From Betaproteobacteria bacterium (GTDB taxonomy: Bacteria > Pseudomonadota > Gammaproteobacteria > Burkholderiales > Burkholderiaceae_E), in the NCBI GenBank assembly GCA_016868375.1, contig VGHA01000010.1, positions 1 to 52,857 on the forward strand: a stretch of 52,857 nucleotides of DNA, in the 5' to 3' direction. The notes beneath the pieces are model-generated. The model was not told the DNA's origin. It saw only the letters and a list, made by a program, of their open reading frames with translations, and did not search any database. The position numbers were made by a program, and so were the translations under genes. Numbering within the stretch: position 1 is the stretch's first letter; each line of letters opens with the position of its first letter. Below are positions 41,395 through 50,000 of the stretch, piece by piece.

Positions 41395-43437
41395 ATGTCA
41401 TCAGTCATCAACACCAACGTGAAAGCGCAGTATGCGCAGAACGCCCTCTCGGTCAACAACCGTAACATGGCAATCAGCATGCAGCAGCTGTCGACCGGTA
41501 AGCGAATCAATAGCGCTAAAGACGACGCCGCAGGTTTGGCGATTGCGTCGCGCATGACCGCTGACCTCAAAGGTATGACGATGGCGATCAAAAACGCCAA
41601 CGACGGCATCTCCATGATGCAAACCGCTGAAGGCGCTCTAGGCGAAGTCACCAACATGCTTCTGCGCATGCGGGAGCTGTCGGTTCAGTCTTCAACGGGC
41701 AGCTTGACCGCGAGCAACCGCGTTGCGCTGCAGAAAGAGTTGGATCAGCTGATCAAGGAGATCGATAACGTCTCCAAGACCAGCAACTTCAACGGCATCA
41801 AGTTGCTGGATGGCACTGCAAAGGGCGTGGCGATCCAAACGGGCGTAAAAGAAAAAGACCAGATTGCCGTCACGATTGATGCTGCCTCAAGCAAAGTTCT
41901 TGGTTTGCAGGGGTTCAAGGTCGAGGGGCAATTGACGAGTGGCCGGGTCGGCGCTGGTGCTGCAATCGACGCTAGCGATGTCCTCATTAACGGGAAGAAT
42001 GCGTTTTCGGCCAACCTCACCGCTCCTACCAGCGACATTGCCTCGGCTTTGGCTTCTGCGATTAACACCAACGTTGGCGAGCATCGCGTCACCGCGACAG
42101 CGTTCAACGTGTTGAAGGGTTCCGCCCCTACGACAAGCGTCTTTGCAGCGGGTGATTTGACCATCAATACCGCTTCAGTCGGGGCTGCTTCCAATATTGA
42201 GGAATTGGTGTCCAATATTAATCGCGACGTAGCAGGCGTGGTCGCGGTATTGGGTAACGACGGTACGATCGAACTATCAAACACGACCGGCAAAGGCATT
42301 ATTATCGGCGGAACCGCCGCAAACGCTGCAAAAGCGGGCTTCGTCGGGGGTGGGGTTACCTACAACGGTTATCTCACGTTGAATTCCATGGATGGAAACG
42401 ATATCAAGATCTTCGCAAAAAACGCTGCGAACGGGTATGGCAGTTCGGCTGCAGGTACCGTCGGTGATGTGAAAGCGATGGGTTTCAATGAGTCGAGCGA
42501 CGGTCAGTCTTTCAGCGGCGGTGCGGTCGATACGAATGCCATCTCGCTCACGACGGATCTCCGTATCAACGGTGTCCTGGTCGGAAAGTCGGATAACAGT
42601 TCAGCCCTGTCCAAGGCGGCTGCCATTAACAAAATTTCGGGAACAACCGGCGTAACCGCCTCGGCTAAGACTGAGGTCAAGGTCACCACGGCAGTGGCGA
42701 GTATCGCTGGGGCAAGCGGCGTCTTGATTAATGGTAAGACCCTTGATTTCTCAGCCCAGACTCAGATCTCGGGTGTCGTGTCGGTGATCAACGCGGGTAA
42801 CGTGAACGGCGTCACGGCATCTACCGACGTTGACGGCAACCTGCTGCTCACTTCCCAAGGCGGGGCGGACATCACGGTTGAGGACGCCAGCGGATTCATC
42901 ACAGACATCGCCTCCACTTACGAGCCGAGCGCCACCGCGATTGGTGCAGTGACTACGGCTACAGCGGGGGCGACTGCCGGTGGTGAAACCATCAAGGGGC
43001 GCATCACCCTGAGTTCTGCAAGCGGAGCGGAGATCCGGGTCGAGTCGCAATCGGCTGTTGCCGCGGATCGTACGGCAGCGCTAGCGCTGATCGGTATGTC
43101 GTCGCAGGGCGGCAGCAGCACCATGGTTGGCGGCGAATTATCGATTCGTACCCAGGAGGCAGCGGGGCGTGCAATTACCGCAATCGACAAGGCTATCGAT
43201 AATGTTGCGCTCAGCCGGGCAAACCTTGGTGCGTTCCAGAATCGGTTGACGGCTTCGGTTGACAATTTGAACACGACAAGCACCAACCTGTCCGAATCGC
43301 GCAGCCGTATCGCCGATGCAGACTATGCTTCGGTCACGACTGAGCTTGCGCGTCAGCAGATCATTCAGCAGGCGGCTACTGCGATGCTGGCGCAGGCCAA
43401 TCAGCAGCCGCAAACAGTGCTCGCGCTCCTGCAGTAA
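41395..43437 (+). CDS. fliC: Flagellin 1
   Basis: 680 aa, a long flagellin. The D0/D1 N-terminal part reads MQQLSTGKRINSAKDDAAGL and continues with ANDGISMMQTAEGALGEVTN. The C-terminal part has ESRSRIADADYASVTTELAR and MLAQANQQPQTVLALLQ. The enlarged middle (about residues 170-560) has several flagellin_IN-like repeats, for example DVDGNLLLTSQGGADITVED. It is behind a sigma-28 promoter and is followed by a strong terminator, so it is probably monocistronic. It is closely related to flagellin 2 (44220-46229). Confidence 0.97.
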   Translation: MSSVINTNVKAQYAQNALSVNNRNMAISMQQLSTGKRINSAKDDAAGLAIASRMTADLKGMTMAIKNANDGISMMQTAEGALGEVTNMLLRMRELSVQSSTGSLTASNRVALQKELDQLIKEIDNVSKTSNFNGIKLLDGTAKGVAIQTGVKEKDQIAVTIDAASSKVLGLQGFKVEGQLTSGRVGAGAAIDASDVLINGKNAFSANLTAPTSDIASALASAINTNVGEHRVTATAFNVLKGSAPTTSVFAAGDLTINTASVGAASNIEELVSNINRDVAGVVAVLGNDGTIELSNTTGKGIIIGGTAANAAKAGFVGGGVTYNGYLTLNSMDGNDIKIFAKNAANGYGSSAAGTVGDVKAMGFNESSDGQSFSGGAVDTNAISLTTDLRINGVLVGKSDNSSALSKAAAINKISGTTGVTASAKTEVKVTTAVASIAGASGVLINGKTLDFSAQTQISGVVSVINAGNVNGVTASTDVDGNLLLTSQGGADITVEDASGFITDIASTYEPSATAIGAVTTATAGATAGGETIKGRITLSSASGAEIRVESQSAVAADRTAALALIGMSSQGGSSTMVGGELSIRTQEAAGRAITAIDKAIDNVALSRANLGAFQNRLTASVDNLNTTSTNLSESRSRIADADYASVTTELARQQIIQQAATAMLAQANQQPQTVLALLQ

Positions 43438-43457
43438 CCGCGTAGTAGCAGCTGATC

Positions 43458-43482
43458 GCGGGAGAGGCCCTAGCTCTCCCGC
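43458..43482 (+). terminator. First hairpin after flagellin 1
   Basis: Inverted repeat GCGGGAGAG with 7-nt loop and CTCTCCCGC, 20 nt after the flagellin 1 stop. No T-run follows directly. It may stabilise the mRNA end or work with the adjacent terminator. Confidence 0.6.
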
Positions 43483-43487
43483 AATTC

Positions 43488-43528
43488 AAAAGCAAAAGGC
43501 CGGGCTTCACGCCCGGCCTTTTGCTTTT
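43488..43528. terminator. Strong rho-independent terminator after flagellin 1
   Basis: An 18-bp perfect stem, AAAAGCAAAAGGCCGGGC, with loop TTCAC and its complement ending in CTTTTGCTTTT. The A/T-rich stem base gives runs of T on both strands, so it could terminate in either direction. Confidence 0.9.
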
Positions 43529-43806
43529 GGGCGCCCGCTCCGCATGTGGCGGCCGCCCCATCCCGTCGCGCTGGGCTGCGGTCACAAGCAATACCTGACG
43601 GTAGCCCCTGGCCCCTGCGTAGTTCTCGTTGCTGAGAGTCCGAACCTGGCATGCGTCCTGCTGCAAGGCTGTCAGCGGCCTGGCAGCAGGCGGTGGATAG
43701 GTCCGGTAAGCCGGGCGGAAGGGGAAGCGGCAAAGAATCGAACAGGGTTTGCCGCTCCCCCCTCCAAAAGCGGCAATAGCTTGCCTTCTTCCTCCGAAAA
43801 CATGCC
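43529..43806. other. Intergenic stretch with no recognised gene
   Basis: About 280 nt between the flagellin 1 terminator and the sigma-54 promoter of the next operon. Only weak open frames overlap it and none has a credible start or product. It may hold enhancer sites for the FleQ-like activator; no specific site could be picked out. Confidence 0.5.
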
Positions 43807-43822
43807 TGGCACGTGGATTGCT
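43807..43822 (+). promoter_or_regulatory. Sigma-54 promoter of the flagellin 2 operon
   Basis: TGGCACG-TGGA-TTGCT is an exact match to the sigma-54 consensus. Transcription should start near 43834, 24 nt before the ATG at 43858. It shows that flagellin 2 is probably not under sigma-28 control like flagellin 1. Confidence 0.88.
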
Positions 43823-43857
43823 AAGCCTTCCGTGTCAAACCATTACAGGAGTTTCCC

Positions 43858-44184
43858 ATGACACAAGCAATGAAACTTGCCGGGTTTCCGACACCCGATG
43901 AGATTCGTTTTTCAATTCAGGCACTTGTAGCCGAGGACGATCTGGAGCAAGCCGCTGACATTGCCGAGCACGGCCTGTCTGCGTACCCGGAAAGTGAAGG
44001 CGTTTTGGCGATTTCGTCGCTGGTTGCAGTTGTTCGCCAAGAGTGGGACCAGGCTGTTGTCCTGCTCGAGCGGTTGATCGCCATGCAAGGCGATAACGCG
44101 TCGGAATTCACCCGAAACATGTATGAGCGCGCCCTGACGTGCAGTGGCAAGTCGCCTTCGCCGTCGCGGCAGGATCCTGCCTAA
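43858..44184 (+). CDS. Small helical-repeat (TPR-like) protein of unknown function
   Basis: 108 aa, all-helical in appearance, with no signal or membrane segment. Two helix pairs resemble tetratricopeptide repeats: EDDLEQAADIAEHGLSAYPE and a later EWDQAVVLLERLIAMQGDNA. An AGGAG lies 8 nt before the ATG. It lies between a sigma-54 promoter and flagellin 2 (36 nt downstream), so it is probably co-transcribed with that flagellin. A chaperone or export role for flagellin 2 is plausible from size and position, but I do not recognise a family. Confidence 0.85.
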   Translation: MTQAMKLAGFPTPDEIRFSIQALVAEDDLEQAADIAEHGLSAYPESEGVLAISSLVAVVRQEWDQAVVLLERLIAMQGDNASEFTRNMYERALTCSGKSPSPSRQDPA

Positions 44185-44219
44185 AAGGCAAGGCGACCCA
44201 CGACTGAGACGAGGAAGCT

Positions 44220-46229
44220 ATGACAATCATCAACAGCAATACCAAGGCGCTTTACGCGTCGAACGCCCTGCAGGTTAACAATCGCCAAATGGCCGATTCG
44301 ATGCAGCAGCTTTCAACCGGCAAGCGCATTAATAGCGCCAAGGATGATGCTGCTGGCCTCGCGATCGCAACCCGCATGACTGCCGACCTGCGCGGTATGG
44401 CAATGTCGATTAAAAACGCTAACGACGGCATCTCGATGATGCAGACCGCCGAAGGTGCGCTGGGCGAAGTAACCAACATGCTCCAGCGGATGCGCGAGCT
44501 GTCGGTTCAGGCAGCCACCGGCAGCATGATGCGCGAAAACCGCGTTGCTCTCCAGAAGGAGATGGATCAGCTCATCTCTGAGATTGATAACGTCGCAAAG
44601 ACCACAAATTTTAACAGTATCAAGCTCCTGGACGGAACCGCTAAGGGTGTGGCGATCCAGACCGGGGTCAAGGAAAATGACCAGGTCGCGGTTACGATTG
44701 AGTCCGCTTCAAGCAAGTCGCTAGGGTTGCAGGGCTTCATGGTGGAAGGCACCGTGACCAGTGGTCGCGTCGGTACCTTCACCACCCAGGCTGTGGATGA
44801 CGTCCTGATCAATGGCAAGAATGCCCTCGGAACGGCGATCACAGCCGACGTGACCGCGAGCGCACTTGCTTCGAACATCAACACGAACATTGGCGACCAT
44901 CGGGTTAAGGCGACCGCCTTCAACACGATCAAGGGGGTTGCTCCGACAACCAATGTATTTGCCGCCGGCGCAGTAACGGTTGCCATCGATGGTGGAACTG
45001 CGATTAGCATTGGTGCTGCGCACAGCGTCCAGGAACTCGTGAATAACATTAACCGCGATGCCGCAGGCGTTACAGCAGTGCTGGCCGGTAACGGAACGAT
45101 CGAGCTTTCAAACAACACCGGAAAAACAATTGCCATCGCGGGCACCGCCCCTGAAACCGCAGGACTCACGGCTGGGACGTACAAGGGCTATGTCACCCTG
45201 GAAAGTCTTGACAACGGCGATGTCACAATCGTTGCCAAGAACGAGGCTAATGGGTACGGAACCGCGGCTGCCGGTCTGATCGCTGATGTGAAGACGATGG
45301 GCTTCAACCAGTCAACTGACGGCAAGAGCTTCACCGGTACGGCGGTAAGCACGACCGCGATCAGCCTAACCCACGACCTTCGCGTAAACGGCGTCAAGAT
45401 CGGCGTTTCAGATGACAGTTCCGCGTTATCCAAGGCGGCTGCCATTAACAAGCTCACCGATCAGACTGGCGTTGTCGCAAGGGCCAAGACGGAAGTGAAG
45501 GTGACGATCAACATGGGCAATATTGGCTCGGCCTCGTCGATCAACATCAACGGCACGAACATTACAACGATCGCTTCTCGGACCACGATGCAGCAGGTGG
45601 TCTCGGACATTAACGCGGCGCTAAATGGCGTACGCGCATCTACGGACAAGGACGGCAACCTGATCCTGACCTCGGAGGGCGCTGATATTTCGGTTGAAGA
45701 CGCGAACGCCTTCATGACGGTTGTTGCGTCGATTCATGGGGATGCGTCTTCGGGCACCATTACCGCGGCTGGCGGTTCAACCGTTAAAGGGCGCGTGACG
45801 CTGTCGTCGGAAATCGGAGCGGAAATCCGCGTCGACTCTTACGCAACTGACGCCACGGTGCGAAGTAACTCGCTGGCCGTGGTCGGTTTGTCGGCGCAAG
45901 GCGGCTCCGACACCCTGGTTGGCGGTGCGTTACAGATCACCACCCAGGAAGCAGCTGGGCGTGCGCTGACCTCAATCGACAAAGCGCTCGAGAAGGTTGC
46001 GCTGAGCCGAGCGACCCTTGGTGCGTTCCAAAACCGATTGACCGCGGCGATCGACAACATCACGACCACCCGGACGAACCTGAATGAGTCGCGCAGCCGG
46101 ATCATGGATGCCGACTACGGTCAGGTCACGACGGAACTCGCGCGCCAGCAGATCATTCAGCAGGCGGCGATGGCGATGTTGGCGCAGGCCAATCAGCAGC
46201 CGCAGTCGGTTCTCAGCCTGTTGCAGTAA
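44220..46229 (+). CDS. fliC2: Flagellin 2
   Basis: 669 aa. The N-terminus (MQQLSTGKRINSAKDDAAGL, then ANDGISMMQTAEGALGEVTN) and C-terminus (ESRSRIMDADYGQVTTELAR, ending QPQSVLSLLQ) are almost the same as in flagellin 1. The central region aligns with the same flagellin_IN-like repeats (KDGNLILTSEGADISVED) but with many substitutions, so the two genes are old duplicates. A GAGGA precedes the ATG. It shares an operon with the small gene at 43858 behind a sigma-54 promoter and ends in a terminator at 46258. The symbol only marks the second copy. Confidence 0.96.
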   Translation: MTIINSNTKALYASNALQVNNRQMADSMQQLSTGKRINSAKDDAAGLAIATRMTADLRGMAMSIKNANDGISMMQTAEGALGEVTNMLQRMRELSVQAATGSMMRENRVALQKEMDQLISEIDNVAKTTNFNSIKLLDGTAKGVAIQTGVKENDQVAVTIESASSKSLGLQGFMVEGTVTSGRVGTFTTQAVDDVLINGKNALGTAITADVTASALASNINTNIGDHRVKATAFNTIKGVAPTTNVFAAGAVTVAIDGGTAISIGAAHSVQELVNNINRDAAGVTAVLAGNGTIELSNNTGKTIAIAGTAPETAGLTAGTYKGYVTLESLDNGDVTIVAKNEANGYGTAAAGLIADVKTMGFNQSTDGKSFTGTAVSTTAISLTHDLRVNGVKIGVSDDSSALSKAAAINKLTDQTGVVARAKTEVKVTINMGNIGSASSININGTNITTIASRTTMQQVVSDINAALNGVRASTDKDGNLILTSEGADISVEDANAFMTVVASIHGDASSGTITAAGGSTVKGRVTLSSEIGAEIRVDSYATDATVRSNSLAVVGLSAQGGSDTLVGGALQITTQEAAGRALTSIDKALEKVALSRATLGAFQNRLTAAIDNITTTRTNLNESRSRIMDADYGQVTTELARQQIIQQAAMAMLAQANQQPQSVLSLLQ

Positions 46230-46257
46230 GTTTCGGCAAGTCTCCTGGCGGTACTTT

Positions 46258-46291
46258 CGGGGGTGGCGGCGGTGTCGTCACCCCCGTTTTT
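46258..46291 (+). terminator. Rho-independent terminator after flagellin 2
   Basis: Stem CGGGGGTG / CACCCCCG (46258-46265 and 46279-46286) with a 13-nt loop, followed by TTTTT. Confidence 0.85.
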
Positions 46292-46589
46292 CGTCAGGCA
46301 TCGGTTGCGGCGGAGGCGGATTTTGTCGGCCCAGGCCGGTAAATCGTTGAATAGCGGAACTATTTCTCTAAACGCGGCGCACGGTTCAGGGGTAGCGCGG
46401 CCGCCGGCGGTACGCGTGGGGCCAAATGTCCAAGACTGGCTGGACGGTGGGCGAAGGACAGCCTGCCACCGGCACGACGTAGCGGCACGTTACAGCGCCT
46501 TACGTTGAAGTTTTGACGCGAAAGCTGGCGGAGACGCCGTTTCGGGAGGATAATTGGTTTGGGGGAAACCGGGGAAATAGCTTGTTTTT
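46292..46589. other. Intergenic stretch with no recognised gene
   Basis: About 300 nt after the flagellin 2 terminator. Short open frames occur but none has codon use or a ribosome binding site that supports a gene. A small inverted repeat GCGAATT/AATTCGC lies at 46583-46601 across the end of the next minus-strand ORF. Confidence 0.5.
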
Positions 46590-46811
46590 TCAGCGAATTC
46601 TAAAAATTCGCCAGCCGTCGCGGCACTTTTTCATGCTGAACTTCCAGTCAAGCTGGTGCCGTTTGATGTACTGGATAGCAGAAACGCGGGCGCTTTCCGC
46701 CTTACGGAAGTCCTGAATGTGCAAGCTGTCGCCAACTTCCATAACCGAGAACGGGTACTGCAGGCGTTCCAACACGGTCTCGGGCGGCGTTGTTCGGTCG
46801 AGCGTGAACAT
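46590..46811 (-). CDS. Small basic protein, phage/accessory-like, uncertain
   Basis: 73 aa from ATG 46811, with an in-frame stop nine codons upstream. The sequence has FSVMEVGDSLHIQDF and ends YIKRHQLDWKFSMKKCRDGW then RIFRIR. This pattern (GDSxxI, then K/R-H with a basic W-R-I tail) recalls small proteins common in phages and plasmids that may bind nucleic acid. No Shine-Dalgarno is seen. It is the only minus-strand gene between fliD and the end of the window and could be a recent insertion. Confidence 0.5.
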   Translation of the reverse strand: MFTLDRTTPPETVLERLQYPFSVMEVGDSLHIQDFRKAESARVSAIQYIKRHQLDWKFSMKKCRDGWRIFRIR

Positions 46812-46923
46812 GATGGGTCCGTTGTCTGTTTCTTCTTAAGGTGAATCGGCCGAATGTTGGCCAGCTTGAGCAGGTTTATGAGTGTAGGGCGGCGGATAAG
46901 CGGGTGCTCGGAAATGATCGGCC

Positions 46924-46950
46924 TCAAGTTCTAGATAGTGTGGTCGACTA
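46924..46950 (+). promoter_or_regulatory. Sigma-28-like promoter of the giant repeat gene
   Basis: TCAAGTTC-N11-GTCGACTA. The -35 box differs by one base from the TAAAGTTC used before fliD and flaG, and the -10 matches the GTCGA form used before flgM and fliD. Predicted transcription start is near 46957, about 60 nt before ATG 47019. Confidence 0.6.
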
Positions 46951-47018
46951 CGAGACAGCGGGGAGGTGGGTTGATGACACGACCGTCTCCGTTTTGACTA
47001 TTGAGTGAGAGCTGAACC

Positions 47019-50000
47019 ATGTCGGTATTCAACAGCACAGATACGATTGCGAGTCGCCAAGAAGCTGACATTCGCAATATTTCAGCTACCGACATCAGCA
47101 ATGCGACCACCGAGGCGTTTGCCCTCCTCACCAGTCAGCAGATTGGATGGATTCAGCCCAGCGTCATCGGGTCAATCCGCACCGATCAGATCCGTGTTCT
47201 CACCGACGACGAACTCCAGGCATTCACCTCTGATCAGCTGCCGCGGCTGTCGCCGGGGCAAATCGAATCGCTAGAAACGGCTGACATCGCTGCGCTTAAA
47301 CCCGAACAATTCCGATTCCTGGGGGGGCTCAATAATGTTGGTGATGGGGTCCGCTACCTGTCCTCGGAGCAGGTCGCGGCAATGGCAACCGCCGATTTCG
47401 CGGCGCTTAGCGCCGTGCAGGTCGGAGTATTGGCCCTAAGCACCGATCGTTTGGGGGCACTTGCCTCGGAAGATATCGTGGCGTTGAACAGTGACCAGCT
47501 GCGTGCGATCGATTCGCAGTTCAGCGCACTGACCACGGCGCAGATCGTTGCGCTCGAAAACGGCGACGTCGCAAATCTTACCGACAGCCAGATCCAAACG
47601 TTGACCACCGAGCAGGTTGCGGCGCTAGAAACGCAGGACATCAAGAGTCTGTCTACCGCCCAGATCGGCCTCTGGAACGTCGCCAGACTGCAGGCGCTGA
47701 CCACCGCTCAGGTCGTTGCGCTGGACGACGGCGATCTCGCGTCGCTCAACACCACCAATCTGCAGCAACTTCTCACGGATCAGATCCAGGCGCTCGAAAC
47801 TCAGGATCTCAAGTCGCTTAACTCGGTCCAGATTCAGGCGCTCACCACTTCCCAACTCGCCGCCCTTACGACCGCTCAGATTCGAGCAATTGACGGTTCG
47901 GACTTGGCCGTTTTCGATGCGTCGAGAATTCAAGCGCTGAGCACTGATCTGGTCGCGGCACTGACGACCGAACAGGTCCAAAACATTTCGGCCGCTAACG
48001 TTGTGCACTTCACCACCGATCAGGTGGTGGCAATGCCTGATGCCTTGCTTGGCGCGCTCACCTCGCAACAGGTGGCGCGGCTTACAGGCGACCAGATCGT
48101 ATCCCTTACAACCACACAGGTGTCCAAGCTTGGAGCGTCCACGCTTGAGGCGCTTACCAGCGCGCAGGTTGCCCTGATCGAGACCCAGGACATCGTGGCC
48201 CTGGGTACCGCGCAGATCGCAGCGCTACAGACCATGCAGCTGGCTGGGCTGACGAGCGATCAGCTTGCGGCCTTTGAAGATAACGACGTAAAAGCCATCA
48301 CGCCCACCCGAATGGGGGTGTTCAGCTGGGCGCAACTCTCCGGGCTTACCAGCGTTGATCTGCAGGCGCTTTCGCCGTCGCAGGTGGCGGCCATTCGGCC
48401 CCAGACCCTCCAGCAGTTCAGTACCGAGGCTCTGGCTGCGCTACAAACGGATGATTTTGCGCAGCTTGGCACTGACCAGATTCGTGCGCTCACCACGGAC
48501 CAGGTGCAGTCGCTGTCCTCGGCAAGCCTGATCGCTCTGACCACGTCGCAGGTCAGCGTGCTGCGCACGGACCAGATCCGATCGTTGCTCACTGAGCAAA
48601 TCGCTGCGCTTCAAACTGCTGATTTCCGGGCGATGATCACCGAGCAGTTGGTGGCCCTGTCCACGGATCAGATTCGCGCAATGGAGGCGGACGACTTTGC
48701 CGGCCTCGCCAATTTCCAGCTGGCGTCCCTTCGAACCGAGCAGATCGTGGCGCTCGAGACTTCGGACGTTAAAGGCTTGTCCGGCGGTCAGGTAGGAGGC
48801 CTTCTGGCGGGGCAACTTGTTGCTCTGAGTACGTCGCAGGTCGTCGCGCTCGATCCGGAAGACTTTACCGCGCTGGGTACGTCCGGAATCTCCGCGCTGG
48901 ATACCGCGCAAATTGAGGCAATGGAAGCCAACGATATCGTTGCGCTCTCCACCGCCCAGCTTGCAGCGCTTCGGACCGACCAGGTCGTGGCGCTTAAGTC
49001 CTCCCAGGTTATTGCATTCGAAGCCGGTGATATCGCGGCACTTCGCACGGATCAGATTGCGGTGCTCACCACGGCCCAGGCTGCCGCGCTCGCGATTGAC
49101 GACGTGCAGGCACTGCGGTCCGATCAGATTCCGTCCCTTAGCACTCAGGCGGTTGCGGCAATCCAGGTCACACGTTTTTCTGCATGGTCCAGCCAACAGA
49201 TTGCTGCCTTCACTACCGATCAGGTCGTCGCGCTCACAACTGACCAGGCGGTTGAGCTGTCGCCCACCCAAGTAGGCGCGCTAACGACAGGACAACTCCA
49301 GGCGTTGCAAACTGCTGACTTCGCAATGTTTGCACCTGGTCGGCTGGCGGCAATCGCGCCGACCCGGATAGCAGCGCTTACTACTGCTCACATCGCCACG
49401 CTTGACGCCACTGAGCTGAACGCGCTCACGACAGCGCAGATCGCGGCGCTGTCCGAAGCCCAGGTTACGTCCCTCACAACCGGTCAGGTTGCCGCGCTTG
49501 ATCCCGCGCGCGTGGCCGCATTCACCACAGCGCAAATTATTGCGCTTGAGCCTGGTGACTTTGCTGCGCTCACGCAGCCCCAGCTTGCCGTACTGACCAC
49601 CGCCCAGTTGGTTGCTGCTGCGCCAGCCGATATTGCGGCGCTTACCACGACGCTCGTCGCAGCGCTTTCCACGAACCAGCTCCGAGCACTGGAAACCGCA
49701 GACATCGCCGAGTTGTCGACGGCGCAGGTGGTTAGCCTGATTGAATCGCAGGTTTCTGCGCTGACAACTGCACAGGTTGCTGCCATTGAAACCCGCGACA
49801 TCGCGGTGCTTCGCACAGTGCAGATTGAAGCGCTGGTAACTCAACAGGTGGCAGCGCTGTCCACCGGCCAGCTGGTGGCGCTGCGCACCGATCAGATCCT
49901 GGCGCTTGAGACCGCTGATTTCGCGGCGTTTAGTCCCGCAGCCGCAGCCTCGCTGACGACCGATCAAATTCTGGCGCTCGAGCCTGCTGACGTTGCGGCA

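Noticed and set aside
46583..46601. Terminator at inverted repeat GCGAATT/AATTCGC
   Set aside because: The stem is only seven A/T-rich pairs and no T-run follows on either strand in the right position.
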